Source of the DNA: Limnohabitans sp. Rim11
GTDB taxonomy: Bacteria; Pseudomonadota; Gammaproteobacteria; Burkholderiales; Burkholderiaceae_C
Direction of reading: 5' to 3'
DNA length: 64,000 nt
Assembly (NCBI RefSeq): GCF_001269365.1
Contig: NZ_CXOM01000005.1
Coordinates: 44,979 to 108,978, forward strand
The notes under the pieces are model-generated. The model saw nothing but the letters and a program-made list of their open reading frames with translations, ran no database searches and was not told the origin of the DNA. The translations under genes and the position numbers were made by a program. Shown one piece after another: positions 8,628 through 17,207 of this stretch; the stretch's first letter is position 1; each line of letters begins with the position of its first letter.

Positions 8628-8674
8628 GACGCAAGCCTAACACTCAAGCGCCAGCAAATAAGAAGCGATCAGTC

Positions 8675-9748
8675 TCATGACCACCCTTGCAAGAGTTTGT
8701 GCGCAATGTCGGCTGCCGGCAAGGCTTGGCAGTCGGACGCGTTTTGGCCTGACCACAAAGGCGAATAGTCTGCGACGCCTTTGGCTTCTGCGGCAGCGCG
8801 CAAAGGGGCCAGAGCGGCTGTGGCCAAGGGGAAGTCGGGTGCGTCGGGGTTGAGGGGGCCAAAGTCTTGCATGAACTTGTTGACGATGCCCCGCGCGGGC
8901 CTACCGCTAAACAGGTTGGTCAATGAAGTGTGCCTGGCCGCGTCTGTCATCAAGGCTTGTCGGTGCAACTTGCTGGTGGTGGCCTCGTGGCTGGTTAAAA
9001 ACGCGGTGCCCACTTGCACAGCGCTGGCGCCCAAGGCCTTGGCCGCGCTGACAGCGGCGCTACTGGAAATACCACCAGCCGCAATCACGGGCAGCCTGAC
9101 GGCTTTCACAATTTGAGGCAACAAAGACAAAGTGCCCACCTGGGTACTCAGGTCTTCTGTGAGAAACATGCCCCGATGACCACCCGCTTCAAGGCCTTGC
9201 GCAATGATGGCATCTGCGCCGTGTTGTTCAAGCCATTGGGCTTCTTGCACCGTGGTGGCTGACGACCAAATTTGAATGCCCCACGCTTTGAGTTGCTGCA
9301 CCCATTCGGCTTTGGGCAGCCCAAAGTGAAAGCTCACAACGGCCGGTTTGAACTGGCCCATCAGCGTCAGGCTTTCTTGGCTGAAGGGCGCGCGGCCTGG
9401 GCCCGATCCCACAGTCAAGGGATCAATGCCGTGTGACTGATAAGCCGATGTGAGCTTGACCCGCCACGCAGATTCTTTGTCTGGCTGAGACGCAGGCGGT
9501 GTATGGCAGAAGAAATTGACGTTGACTGGTAGGAAGCTACCCCAGTTCTTGATGTTGGCGTCTGCCGCTATGGCCATTTGAAAGGCCGTCAATTCGGCGT
9601 GCAGTTGCTCAGCACTCAACATGGCTGCCGGAATGCTGCCCAGACCGCCAGCTTTGAACACGGCAGCTGCCAACACGTTGTTTTGCGATCCGGCCATGGG
9701 CGCTTGGACCAATCGGATCTGCTGAGTTTCAAAAAAAGAGGTGTGCAT
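8675..9748 (-). CDS. Nitronate monooxygenase (NPD family)
   Basis: This 357-residue TIM-barrel flavoprotein oxidises alkyl nitronates with O2 using FMN. The N-terminal RLVQAPMAGSQNN and the phosphate-binding AAGGISSSAAVSAAKALGA followed by VQVGTAFL are the family signature. QGLEAGGHRGMF supplies the conserved His region. It is divergent from hpaR, sharing the 128-base control region. Family members also serve as enoyl-ACP or propionate-3-nitronate detoxifying enzymes, so the exact substrate is open. Confidence 0.88.
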   Translation of the reverse strand: MHTSFFETQQIRLVQAPMAGSQNNVLAAAVFKAGGLGSIPAAMLSAEQLHAELTAFQMAIAADANIKNWGSFLPVNVNFFCHTPPASQPDKESAWRVKLTSAYQSHGIDPLTVGSGPGRAPFSQESLTLMGQFKPAVVSFHFGLPKAEWVQQLKAWGIQIWSSATTVQEAQWLEQHGADAIIAQGLEAGGHRGMFLTEDLSTQVGTLSLLPQIVKAVRLPVIAAGGISSSAAVSAAKALGASAVQVGTAFLTSHEATTSKLHRQALMTDAARHTSLTNLFSGRPARGIVNKFMQDFGPLNPDAPDFPLATAALAPLRAAAEAKGVADYSPLWSGQNASDCQALPAADIAHKLLQGWS

Positions 9749-9813
9749 GACGCAATTATTCCCTCACTGGAGGCTCATCGGGCAAGCCTGCCTTGCAAAC
9801 CTTGGCCTCAGAG

Positions 9814-9825
9814 CGGGTTAACCCG
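9814..9825. promoter_or_regulatory. Perfect 12-bp palindrome in the nmo/hpaR intergenic region
   Basis: CGGGTTAACCCG is a perfect palindrome centred 36 bp upstream of the centre of the hpaR palindrome. It shares the GTTAAC-like core and could be a second site for the same regulator; the sequence alone does not prove it. Confidence 0.35.
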
Positions 9826-9842
9826 ATTTTGCAATCTTTGAA

Positions 9843-9868
9843 AATTCATTTAACATGTTAAATAAATT
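9843..9868. promoter_or_regulatory. Putative HpaR operator, near-perfect 26-bp inverted repeat
   Basis: The core ATTTAACATGTTAAAT at 9848-9863 is a perfect 16-bp palindrome; after one mismatched pair the symmetry continues through AATT on both sides. It overlaps the expected -10 region of hpaR, with a possible -35 TTGAAA at 9838-9843, and ends 8 bases before the hpaR ATG at 9877. MarR-family repressors bind such sites, and HpaR is a known autoregulated repressor in enterobacteria. Autoregulation and control of the whole hpa operon are inferred. Confidence 0.65.
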
Positions 9869-9876
9869 CAAACGCC

Positions 9877-10362
9877 ATGAAAAAACAAGCTTTCGTCCAT
9901 CGCAATTTGCCTCGCTTGCTGCTGCAAGCGCGCGAGGCTGTGATGACGCATACCCGTCCTAGTTTGCGAGAGCATGGTTTATCCGATCAGCAGTGGCGCG
10001 TGTTGCGCGTGTTGGGCGAGCATGCCAACAGCGCAGAAGACACAGAGGGCGTAGAAACAGGGCGCGTGGCCCGCGAAGCCTTTTTACTTGGTCCTAGTTT
10101 GACGGGCGTGCTGACGCGCATGGAGCGCGATGGCCTGATTGAGCGCAGTCGCTGTTCGCAAGACGCCCGCAGAACCGTGGTGAGGGCCACCAAACTGGGC
10201 TTGGCCAAAGTCGCCAAGTTGTCTGAAGCCATTGAGGCGCACTACGCCTGGATGGAAAGTGAATTGGGCAAACAAAAATTAGCGCAGCTGTATCAGTTGC
10301 TAGATGCCGTGATTCAGTTGGAGACGTCTTCAATGGACGAAGCGGTAGAGGAAATGGAATGA
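9877..10362 (+). CDS. hpaR: Homoprotocatechuate operon repressor, MarR family
   Basis: HpaR (161 residues) is the MarR-type regulator of homoprotocatechuate catabolism; aromatic ligands release it from DNA. The N-terminus (HRNLPRLLLQAREAVMTHTRP), the LSDQQWRVLRVL helix and the winged-helix region SLTGVLTRMERDGLIERSR...DARRT match the family. It has a short insertion after the first helix (NSAEDTEGVETG). Its stop overlaps the start of hpaG1 (ATGA), so it is the first gene of the operon it probably regulates. Confidence 0.88.
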   Translation: MKKQAFVHRNLPRLLLQAREAVMTHTRPSLREHGLSDQQWRVLRVLGEHANSAEDTEGVETGRVAREAFLLGPSLTGVLTRMERDGLIERSRCSQDARRTVVRATKLGLAKVAKLSEAIEAHYAWMESELGKQKLAQLYQLLDAVIQLETSSMDEAVEEME

Positions 10363-11024
10363 ACAAGATGAATCCAAGCTTGAAGGTCCACACACCCTAT
10401 TGGCCGCAAGGGACTGTCTACGGCGCACTGCTTAACTTCCAACAAGAGTGGCATTTAAGAGAGCCGCAGATGCCAGAGGCGCCCCACAAAGGCGCGCCCA
10501 AAGCGCCTGTGCTGTTCATCAAAACGGCCAATACCTGGACGGCTTCTGGGCGCAGCATTGAGATCCCTGCGTCGGCGGCAGAAGTAGATATTGGCGCCAA
10601 TTTGGCATGGGTGTTTGGCGCTGATGCCAAACCCATCGCTTGTGTGTTGGTCAACGATGTGTCGATTCCGCACGAAAGCTATTACAGACCCCCTGTGAAA
10701 TTTAAATGTGTCGATGGCTTCATGGGTGTGGGTGCCAAAGCGCGACCTATCGATCAAGTGCAAACCGATTCGGTGGTGATCACCGTGAAGGTGAACGGCC
10801 AAGAAGTGCAACGCGTTGATTACGCAGACACTGTTCGCAAATCACAAATCTTGCTCACCGATATTTCCGAATTCATGACCTTTCAAGAAGGCGATGTGTT
10901 GTTGCTGGGTAGCGACTGCTTGCCCGATGGCAAACGCCCTCGCGCTAAGGTGGGCGATGTGGTGGAAATTTCTGCCGAGGGCTTTGACACCTTGGCGAAC
11001 ACATTTGTGGGAGGTGCCGCATGA
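10359..11024 (+). CDS. hpaG1: HpaG1, OPET decarboxylase/isomerase N-terminal-half protein
   Basis: This 221-residue FAH-fold protein corresponds to the first half of enterobacterial HpaG, which decarboxylates 5-oxopent-3-ene-1,2,5-tricarboxylate and isomerises 2-hydroxyhepta-2,4-diene-1,7-dioate. The segments KAPVLFIKTANTWT, NDVSIPHESYYRPPVKFKC and GDVLLLGSD fit that half. In E. coli the two halves are fused; here they are two cistrons that overlap by ATGA, so a heteromeric enzyme is likely. The division of labour between halves is taken from the E. coli enzyme, not from this sequence. Confidence 0.85.
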   Translation: MNKMNPSLKVHTPYWPQGTVYGALLNFQQEWHLREPQMPEAPHKGAPKAPVLFIKTANTWTASGRSIEIPASAAEVDIGANLAWVFGADAKPIACVLVNDVSIPHESYYRPPVKFKCVDGFMGVGAKARPIDQVQTDSVVITVKVNGQEVQRVDYADTVRKSQILLTDISEFMTFQEGDVLLLGSDCLPDGKRPRAKVGDVVEISAEGFDTLANTFVGGAA

Positions 11025-11794
11025 AGCACGCACGCATTGCATGGGCTGGCGCCATTCACGAAGCCGTTGAATCTGAAGGCGAGTTGTTGCTCACGCGCAG
11101 CCCTTGGGCTGGTAAGCGATTGAAGTTTGACGAGGTGGTGTGGTTACCACCTTTGGCGCCTGTGCCGCAGGCCAGAACTATTTTGGCTTTGGGTTTGAAT
11201 TACGCCGATCACGCCAAAGAGCTGGCATTCAAAGCGCCCGAAGAGCCACTGGTGTTTGTCAAAGGCGAAGCGTCTTTGATTGGCCACAAGGCCCTCACGT
11301 GCAGGCCGCAAGAAGTGACCTACATGCACTACGAGTGCGAACTGGCCGTGGTCATTGGCCGCACTGCAAAGCGCGTGAAAAAAGAAAATGCCTACGACTA
11401 TGTGGGCGGCTACACCGTGGCCAACGATTACGCCATTCGTGACTATTTAGAAAACTGGTTCCGCCCCAATTTTCGCGTGAAGAACCGCGATACCTGCACG
11501 CCCATTGGGCCGTGGTTGGTGGATGCACAAGACATCCATGACAAGTACGGCAGCCCAATGAACTTGAGTTTGCAGACCACGGTGAATGGTCAAGTGACGC
11601 AAAGCGGCCACACCCGAGACATGATTTTTGATGTGCCCACTTTGATTGAATATTTCAGTGCATTCATGACGCTTCAACCCGGTGATTTGATTTTGACTGG
11701 GACGCCTGATGGCGTAGTGAACTGCAATGTGGGCGATGTGATCGTGACCAGCATTGAAGGTGTAGGCGAGTTGATCAACACCTTGGGTGAATGA
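11021..11794 (+). CDS. hpaG2: HpaG2, FAH-family isomerase/decarboxylase subunit
   Basis: The 257-residue product corresponds to the second half of HpaG. It has the fumarylacetoacetate-hydrolase core: ILALGLNYADHAKEL, the metal-binding region with YECELAVVIG, then GGYTVANDYAIRDY and LTGTPDGV near the C-terminus. It acts with HpaG1 in the homoprotocatechuate pathway. The start overlaps the hpaG1 stop, and its stop codon lies inside a 22-bp perfect palindrome that separates it from hpaE. Confidence 0.9.
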   Translation: MKHARIAWAGAIHEAVESEGELLLTRSPWAGKRLKFDEVVWLPPLAPVPQARTILALGLNYADHAKELAFKAPEEPLVFVKGEASLIGHKALTCRPQEVTYMHYECELAVVIGRTAKRVKKENAYDYVGGYTVANDYAIRDYLENWFRPNFRVKNRDTCTPIGPWLVDAQDIHDKYGSPMNLSLQTTVNGQVTQSGHTRDMIFDVPTLIEYFSAFMTLQPGDLILTGTPDGVVNCNVGDVIVTSIEGVGELINTLGE

Positions 11795-11808
11795 TTCGAA
11801 TCATTCAC
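11787..11808. promoter_or_regulatory. Perfect 22-bp palindrome over the hpaG2 stop codon
   Basis: GTGAATGATTC (11787-11797) is followed without a gap by its exact reverse complement (11798-11808). The hpaG2 TGA lies inside it at 11792-11794 and hpaE begins 39 bases beyond its end. It could be a protein-binding site or, in RNA, an intercistronic hairpin. No U-tract follows, so it is not a normal intrinsic terminator. Confidence 0.6.
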
Positions 11809-11847
11809 ATACAAGAAAAGCAAAGCACAGAATAAAGGAACAAAGAC

Positions 11848-13317
11848 ATGCGCATCGACCATTTGATTGACGGCAAATCCGTTGCCAGCGCCCAAACTTT
11901 TGAAACTCGCGACCCGGCCACACAAGAAGTGTTGGCAGAAGTGTCCTCAGGCGGCACCGATGAAGTCAACCAAGCCGTAGCGTCTGCTAAGGCAGCCTTT
12001 CCTAAATGGGCTGCAACGCCGGCTACCGAGCGCGCCAAGATCATGCGCAAGTTGGGCGAACTCATTACCAAGCATGTACCCCAAATTGCAGAAACAGAAA
12101 CGCGCGATTGCGGTCAAACCATTTCGCAAACGGGCAAGCAATTGGTGCCTCGCGCGGCTGACAATTTTTCTTACTTTGCAGAGATGTGCACCCGCGTGGA
12201 TGGTCACACCTATCCCACACCCACACATTTGAACTACACGCTGTTTCACCCGGTCGGTGTTTGTGCGTTGATCAGTCCGTGGAATGTGCCCTTCATGACG
12301 GCCACTTGGAAAGTGGCGCCCTGCTTGGCTTTTGGAAACACCGCTGTGTTGAAAATGAGCGAGTTGTCGCCCATGTCTGCTGCGCGTTTGGGTGAGTTGG
12401 CTTTGGAAGCGGGCGTGCCACCGGGCGTGTTGAATTTGGTGCACGGCTATGGCCGCGATGCAGGCGAGCCTTTGGTGTCGCACCCAGACGTGCGTGCTAT
12501 TTCTTTCACAGGTTCCACTGCCACAGGCAATCGGATTGTGCAAAGTGCAGGCCTTAAAAAATTCAGCATGGAGTTGGGTGGTAAATCGCCGTTTGTGATT
12601 TTTGAAGATGCCGATTTGCCGCGCGCATTGGATGCCGCAGTCTTCATGATCTTCAGCAACAACGGTGAGCGTTGCACGGCGGGCAGTCGCATCTTGGTGC
12701 AGCAAAGCATCTACGCCGACTTTGTGCAAAAGTTCACAGAGCGCGCCAAGCGCATTACAGTGGGCGACCCCTTGGACGAAAACACCATTGTTGGCCCCAT
12801 GATTAGCCAAGCGCATTTGGCCAAAGTCAAAAGCTATATTGAGTTGGGTCCCAAAGAAGGCGCCACGATGTTGTGCGGTGGGTTAGATAAACCCGCTTAT
12901 GCAGCCGACTTGCCCGATCGCGTGAAGAACGGAAACTTTGTGTGGCCAACAGTGTTTGCCGATGTCGACAACCGCATGAAGATTGCGCAAGAAGAAATCT
13001 TTGGCCCTGTGGCCTGCATCATTCCGTTCCGCGACGAAGCCCATGCCATTGAATTGGCCAACGACATTCAATACGGTTTGTCCAGTTATGTGTGGACCGA
13101 AAACATCGGCCGCGCGCACCGCGTGGCCGCTTCGGTAGAAGCTGGCATGTGTTTTGTCAACAGCCAAAACGTGCGCGATTTGCGTCAACCCTTTGGCGGC
13201 ACCAAGGCCAGCGGCACTGGCCGCGAAGGCGGCACTTGGAGCTACGAAGTTTTTTGCGAACCTAAAAACGTGGCGGTGTCGATGGGCTCGCACCACATAC
13301 CTCATTGGGGAGTTTGA
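11848..13317 (+). CDS. hpaE: 5-carboxymethyl-2-hydroxymuconate semialdehyde dehydrogenase
   Basis: HpaE (489 residues, EC 1.2.1.60) oxidises the ring-cleavage product of homoprotocatechuate with NAD. It has the complete aldehyde dehydrogenase machinery: SPWNVPFM, SFTGSTATG for the cofactor, catalytic base E242 in MELGGKSP and nucleophile C276 in NNGERCTAGS. A good ribosome site AAAGGAAC precedes the ATG. The gene sits 53 bases after hpaG2, the largest gap in the operon, and is 2 bases from hpaD. Confidence 0.93.
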   Translation: MRIDHLIDGKSVASAQTFETRDPATQEVLAEVSSGGTDEVNQAVASAKAAFPKWAATPATERAKIMRKLGELITKHVPQIAETETRDCGQTISQTGKQLVPRAADNFSYFAEMCTRVDGHTYPTPTHLNYTLFHPVGVCALISPWNVPFMTATWKVAPCLAFGNTAVLKMSELSPMSAARLGELALEAGVPPGVLNLVHGYGRDAGEPLVSHPDVRAISFTGSTATGNRIVQSAGLKKFSMELGGKSPFVIFEDADLPRALDAAVFMIFSNNGERCTAGSRILVQQSIYADFVQKFTERAKRITVGDPLDENTIVGPMISQAHLAKVKSYIELGPKEGATMLCGGLDKPAYAADLPDRVKNGNFVWPTVFADVDNRMKIAQEEIFGPVACIIPFRDEAHAIELANDIQYGLSSYVWTENIGRAHRVAASVEAGMCFVNSQNVRDLRQPFGGTKASGTGREGGTWSYEVFCEPKNVAVSMGSHHIPHWGV

Positions 13318-13319
13318 GC

Positions 13320-14267
13320 ATGGGACAAGTGTCACTCGCGGCCAAAATCACGCACGTGCCGTCCATGTATTTGAGCGAGCTGGACGGTCCGCAAAAAGGC
13401 ACACGCCAAGCCGCAATCGATGGCCATCACGAAATTGACAGACGCTGCCGCGCTTTGGGTGTAGACACCATCGTGGTGTTTGACACGCACTGGTTGGTGA
13501 ACTCGGCGTACCACCTGAACAATGCCGCGCATTTCAAAGGCAACTACACCAGCAATGAGTTGCCGCACTTCATCAGCAACATGCCGTACGAGTACGATGG
13601 CAATCCCGCGCTGGGCCACATCTTGGCCAAGGCTTGCAATGAAGCCGGCGTGACCACTTTGGCACACGAGCACACCAGCTTGGCTTTGGAATATGGCACG
13701 TTGGTACCTATGCGCTACATGAATAGCGACCGGCACTACAAGGTCGTTTCGGTGTCGGCGCTGTGCATGGTGCATTCCTTGGCCGAAAGCGCCCAACTGG
13801 GCTGGGCCATGCGCCGCGCCGTAGAGCAACACTACGACGGCAAGGTGGCCTTCTTTGCCAGCGGCTCTTTGTCGCACCGCTTTGCACAAAATGGTTTAGC
13901 CCCCGAGTACGCCAACAAAATGTGGAGCCCGTTCTTAGAGCAGTTAGACCACAGCGTGGTAGAGATGTGGCAGCGCGGCGATTGGCAAACTTTCTGCGCC
14001 ATGCTGCCCGAATACGCCGCCAAAGGTCATGGCGAAGGCTTTATGCACGACACCGCCATGTTGTTGGGCTTGCTGGGTTGGGATCAATATCAAGGCAAAG
14101 CTGAAGTGGTCACGCCATACTTTCCCAGTTCAGGCACAGGACAAATCAATGCGGTGTTTCCAGTGACTGAAGTCTTGGACGCAAATGGACAAGCGGTGAC
14201 CAGCCTCAACCTCAAAAGCTTGAAAGATCCTTCTGCGGTTTATGCAGCAGGCGCAAGCCGTTTGTAA
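13320..14267 (+). CDS. hpaD: 3,4-dihydroxyphenylacetate 2,3-dioxygenase
   Basis: HpaD (315 residues, EC 1.13.11.15) is the Fe(II) extradiol dioxygenase that opens the ring of homoprotocatechuate. The protein closely resembles the LigB-type E. coli enzyme: AAKITHVPSMYLSELDGP at the start, DTIVVFDTHWLVNSAYH, LEYGTLVPMRYMN, ASGSLSHRF, and MLLGLLGWD, with the histidines and glutamate needed for iron. I start it at the ATG at 13320, 2 bases after the hpaE stop; a start at 13305 would overlap hpaE and add five unmatched residues. Confidence 0.95.
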   Translation: MGQVSLAAKITHVPSMYLSELDGPQKGTRQAAIDGHHEIDRRCRALGVDTIVVFDTHWLVNSAYHLNNAAHFKGNYTSNELPHFISNMPYEYDGNPALGHILAKACNEAGVTTLAHEHTSLALEYGTLVPMRYMNSDRHYKVVSVSALCMVHSLAESAQLGWAMRRAVEQHYDGKVAFFASGSLSHRFAQNGLAPEYANKMWSPFLEQLDHSVVEMWQRGDWQTFCAMLPEYAAKGHGEGFMHDTAMLLGLLGWDQYQGKAEVVTPYFPSSGTGQINAVFPVTEVLDANGQAVTSLNLKSLKDPSAVYAAGASRL

Positions 14268-14288
14268 ATTCATTTAGAAAGCCTTCCC

Positions 14289-14744
14289 ATGCCCCATTTG
14301 GTCATTCTGTACACCGGTCAGCTCGAGACCGAAACCAATATGAAAGTGTTGTGCCGTGAGTTGGCCGACGCCATGCTGACGGTGGTCGATGAAGCTGGCA
14401 AGCAAGTATTTCCGACAGGCGGTACGCGCGTGTTGGCTTATCCAGCGCCTCACTATGCGGTGGCCGATGGTGGCACCGCGGGGCGCAAGGCTGCGCAGTT
14501 TGACAACAACCCACATGGCGGCTCTGAAGATTACGCCTTTGTTTATTTGAATGTGCGCATGGGCAAAGGCCGCAGCGAAGCCACGCAACAGCATGCTGGC
14601 GAGTTATTGGTCGAGGTGACCAAAAAACATTTTGCCCAACTCTTTGCCAAGCGGCACATCGGCATCACTTTGCAAATTGATGTGGGGCCTGAAGTGTTTG
14701 ATCACAAACACAGCAACATCCATCCCTTGTTTGCGGCCCTTTGA
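14289..14744 (+). CDS. hpaF: 5-carboxymethyl-2-hydroxymuconate isomerase
   Basis: HpaF (151 residues, EC 5.3.3.10) moves the double bond of 5-carboxymethyl-2-hydroxymuconate before decarboxylation. It begins Met-Pro-His-Leu-Val, placing the catalytic Pro at the mature N-terminus as in the 4-oxalocrotonate tautomerase superfamily, and ends with HSNIHPLF like the E. coli protein. At 151 residues it is about 25 longer than the E. coli enzyme. It lies 21 bases after hpaD and 9 before hpaH. Confidence 0.9.
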   Translation: MPHLVILYTGQLETETNMKVLCRELADAMLTVVDEAGKQVFPTGGTRVLAYPAPHYAVADGGTAGRKAAQFDNNPHGGSEDYAFVYLNVRMGKGRSEATQQHAGELLVEVTKKHFAQLFAKRHIGITLQIDVGPEVFDHKHSNIHPLFAAL

Positions 14745-14753
14745 AAGACAGAC

Positions 14754-15569
14754 ATGTTTGATTCTGAACGCATTGCAGAATTGGCTGCTGAATTGCAGCA
14801 AGCACAAACCACACGCAAGCAGGTAGAGCATTTTTCTAAACGCTTTCCAGAAATGACCATCGAAGATGGTTACCGCGTCAGCCGTGCTTGGGTGGCTTTG
14901 CAATTGGCCCAAGGCCGACAAGTGATTGGCCACAAAATTGGGCTCACCTCGCGTGCCATGCAACAGGCCAGTCAAATTGACGAACCCGATTACGGCACCT
15001 TGCTCGACAGCATGTTGTACACCTGCACGCCCGGCAAAGTGCTAGACATTGCCTACACAGACTTTGTGGTGCCGCGTGTTGAAGTGGAATTGGCGTTTGT
15101 TTTGAAGCAAGACCTTCAAGGACCCCATGTCACAGTAGAGCAAGTGTTGGCCGCCACTGAGTACGTGACACCCGCCATCGAAATCATCGATTCACGCATC
15201 GAGCAATTTGACCGTCACACCAAAGTGATGCGCAAAGTGTTTGACACCATCAGCGACAACGCGGCCAATGCCGGCATTTTGGTGGGCGCAGAAAAAGTCA
15301 ATCCACTGACCACCAATTTGCCTTGGTGCGGCGCTATCCTTAAACTGAATGGCGTGGTGGAAGAAACGGGTTTGGCAGCAGGTGTACAAGGACACCCTGC
15401 GGTGGGCATTGCATGGTTGGCCAACAAGTTGGCGCCTTGGGGTGAACACTTGAAGGCGGGTCAAATTGTTTTGGCGGGATCCTTCACCAAACCGGTCCCT
15501 GCCAAAGTGGGTGATGTGTTCGACGCAGACTACGGCCCCTTAGGTCGTTTGCAATTTAAATTTAACTGA
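14754..15569 (+). CDS. hpaH: 2-oxo-hept-4-ene-1,7-dioate hydratase
   Basis: HpaH (271 residues) adds water to 2-oxo-hept-4-ene-1,7-dioate, using Mg2+. It belongs to the FAH-fold hydratase group with MhpD and Dmp[22 protein letters not shown], the metal-binding [21 protein letters not shown] and [15 protein letters not shown] are all present. It lies between hpaF and hpaI in tight tandem (9 and 10 bases), which confirms the pathway assignment. Confidence 0.94.
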   Translation: MFDSERIAELAAELQQAQTTRKQVEHFSKRFPEMTIEDGYRVSRAWVALQLAQGRQVIGHKIGLTSRAMQQASQIDEPDYGTLLDSMLYTCTPGKVLDIAYTDFVVPRVEVELAFVLKQDLQGPHVTVEQVLAATEYVTPAIEIIDSRIEQFDRHTKVMRKVFDTISDNAANAGILVGAEKVNPLTTNLPWCGAILKLNGVVEETGLAAGVQGHPAVGIAWLANKLAPWGEHLKAGQIVLAGSFTKPVPAKVGDVFDADYGPLGRLQFKFN

Positions 15570-15579
15570 AAGAAGCCAC

Positions 15580-16395
15580 ATGAAAACTCCTGTCAATCGT
15601 TTCAAAAAAGCCATTTCTGAAAAGCAAGCGCAAATTGGTTTGTGGCTGGGCATGGCCAACAGTTACAGCGCAGAAATGTGCGCCATGGCTGGCTTCGATT
15701 GGTTGTTGGTGGATGGCGAACATGCACCCAACAATTTGCAAACGATTCAGCAACAACTTCAGGCTATCGCCGCGTATCCAGCCAACAACGCAATTGCCCG
15801 CGTTCCTGTGGGCGACACCGCGTTGATCAAGCAATATTTGGATTTGGGCGTTGAAACCTTGCTTGTTCCTATGGTGGACACGCCAGAGCAAGCGGCGCAG
15901 TGTGTGCAAGCGATGCGCTATCCGCAAGACGACGGCCAAGGCGGTGTTCGCGGTATGGCTGGCGCGCGGGCTTCACGCTGGGGCATATTTCCCAATTACG
16001 CCAAAGAGGCCAATGCGCAAGTTTGCTTGCTGGTACAAGCCGAGTCGCGCGAGGCTCTAAAGAACTTGGATGCGATTGCCAACACACCCGGTGTGGATGG
16101 GGTATTCATTGGGCCGGCAGACTTGTCGGCTTCCTTGGGTTATGTGGGCAACCCAAGCCACCCCGAGGTTCAGGCCGCCATCGAAGACGCCATTGCGCGC
16201 ATTCTGAAGGCTGGCAAGGCACCCGGCATTTTGACGCCAGATGAAGCGCAAGCCAAACACTATTTGTCTTTGGGCGCTTTGTTTGTAGCGGTCGGTTTGG
16301 ATACCCAAATTTTGGTGCGCCAAACATCCGCGTTGGTCAAAAAATTCAAACCCAATGCCGGTATTGAGCTGCCCACCACAGGCCAGGTGTATTGA
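15580..16395 (+). CDS. hpaI: 4-hydroxy-2-oxoheptanedioate aldolase
   Basis: HpaI (271 residues, EC 4.1.2.52) is the class II pyruvate aldolase that splits 4-hydroxy-2-oxoheptanedioate into pyruvate and succinic semialdehyde, the end of the pathway. The sequence follows E. coli HpaI closely: [31 protein letters not shown] with the general-base His and a metal-region Glu, [27 protein letters not shown] and GALFVAVG. It is the last canonical hpa gene; the next gene starts 2 bases after its stop. Confidence 0.95.
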   Translation: MKTPVNRFKKAISEKQAQIGLWLGMANSYSAEMCAMAGFDWLLVDGEHAPNNLQTIQQQLQAIAAYPANNAIARVPVGDTALIKQYLDLGVETLLVPMVDTPEQAAQCVQAMRYPQDDGQGGVRGMAGARASRWGIFPNYAKEANAQVCLLVQAESREALKNLDAIANTPGVDGVFIGPADLSASLGYVGNPSHPEVQAAIEDAIARILKAGKAPGILTPDEAQAKHYLSLGALFVAVGLDTQILVRQTSALVKKFKPNAGIELPTTGQVY

Positions 16396-16397
16396 TC

Positions 16398-17207
16398 ATG
16401 TTGTCTCATCAACTGCCTACGGTTCGTTCTTTGCAGCATGAAGTTCATCCCAAAGAGTGGGAAGCGCGTGTGCAACTGGCGGCTTGCTATCGCGTGTTTG
16501 CATTCTTGGGCTGGACCGAGATGATTTACAACCACATCACCTTGCGATTGCCTGAGGAAGTGAGTGGCGCAGAAAAGCATTTCCTGATCAATCCTTTTGG
16601 CTTGCATTACAGCGAAGTCACGGCCAGCAACTTGGTCAAAATTGACATCAAGGGCAAGGTCTTGGATGGCTCACCATACCCCGTTAATCCTGCGGGCTTC
16701 ACCGTCCATGCTGCCATTCACGACAGCTTGCCGGGTGCCCATTGCGTCATGCACACGCACACCACAGCTGGTGTGTCAGTGGCGTGTTTGAAAGAGGGTT
16801 TGCAGCAAACCAATTTCTACACCGCCCAATTGCACGACATGATTGCATACCACGACTTCGAAGGCATCACCATTCATGCCGATGAAGCGCCCCGTTTGTT
16901 AAGCAGCATCGGAAGCAAGCAAGCCGTCATTTTGCGCAACCATGGTCTGTTGTCATGGGGTACCACACTGCCGCAAACCTTTGCCATTTTGTGGACCTTG
17001 CAACGTGCCTGTGAAATTCAATTGGCCACATTCAGCATGGGTGGCCCACAAGCCGTCATTCCTGTGAGCGAAGACGTAGCCGCCAAATGCACGCGCGACG
17101 CATTGCAGTTCAGTCCCAACCACGGCGCCGGCAACGACGTGCTCGATGCCCTGATTCGGCAAGTCGACCGCAGCATCGTGCGCCCTGAAGAAAGCTATCG
17201 TTTATGA
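16398..17207 (+). CDS. Class II aldolase/adducin-family protein
   Basis: The 269-residue product belongs to the family of L-fuculose-1-phosphate aldolase and L-ribulose-5-phosphate 4-epimerase. The zinc histidines are visible in HCVMHTHTT and in ILRNHGLLSWG, and NHITLRLP plus FLINPFGLHYSEVTASNLVKID are typical of the adducin-like cytosolic subgroup. It follows hpaI by 2 bases (ATG at 16398; a TTG at 16392 would overlap) and overlaps the next gene by ATGA, so it is part of the hpa transcript. Its substrate is not known to me; a role in an aromatic side branch is an inference from position only. Confidence 0.85.
   Translation: MLSHQLPTVRSLQHEVHPKEWEARVQLAACYRVFAFLGWTEMIYNHITLRLPEEVSGAEKHFLINPFGLHYSEVTASNLVKIDIKGKVLDGSPYPVNPAGFTVHAAIHDSLPGAHCVMHTHTTAGVSVACLKEGLQQTNFYTAQLHDMIAYHDFEGITIHADEAPRLLSSIGSKQAVILRNHGLLSWGTTLPQTFAILWTLQRACEIQLATFSMGGPQAVIPVSEDVAAKCTRDALQFSPNHGAGNDVLDALIRQVDRSIVRPEESYRL

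Noticed and set aside
11947..12816. A 289-codon open frame antisense to hpaE
   Set aside because: It mirrors the codon bias of hpaE, has no ribosome site and its product is rich in His/Arg/Gln without any domain; a shadow of the real gene.
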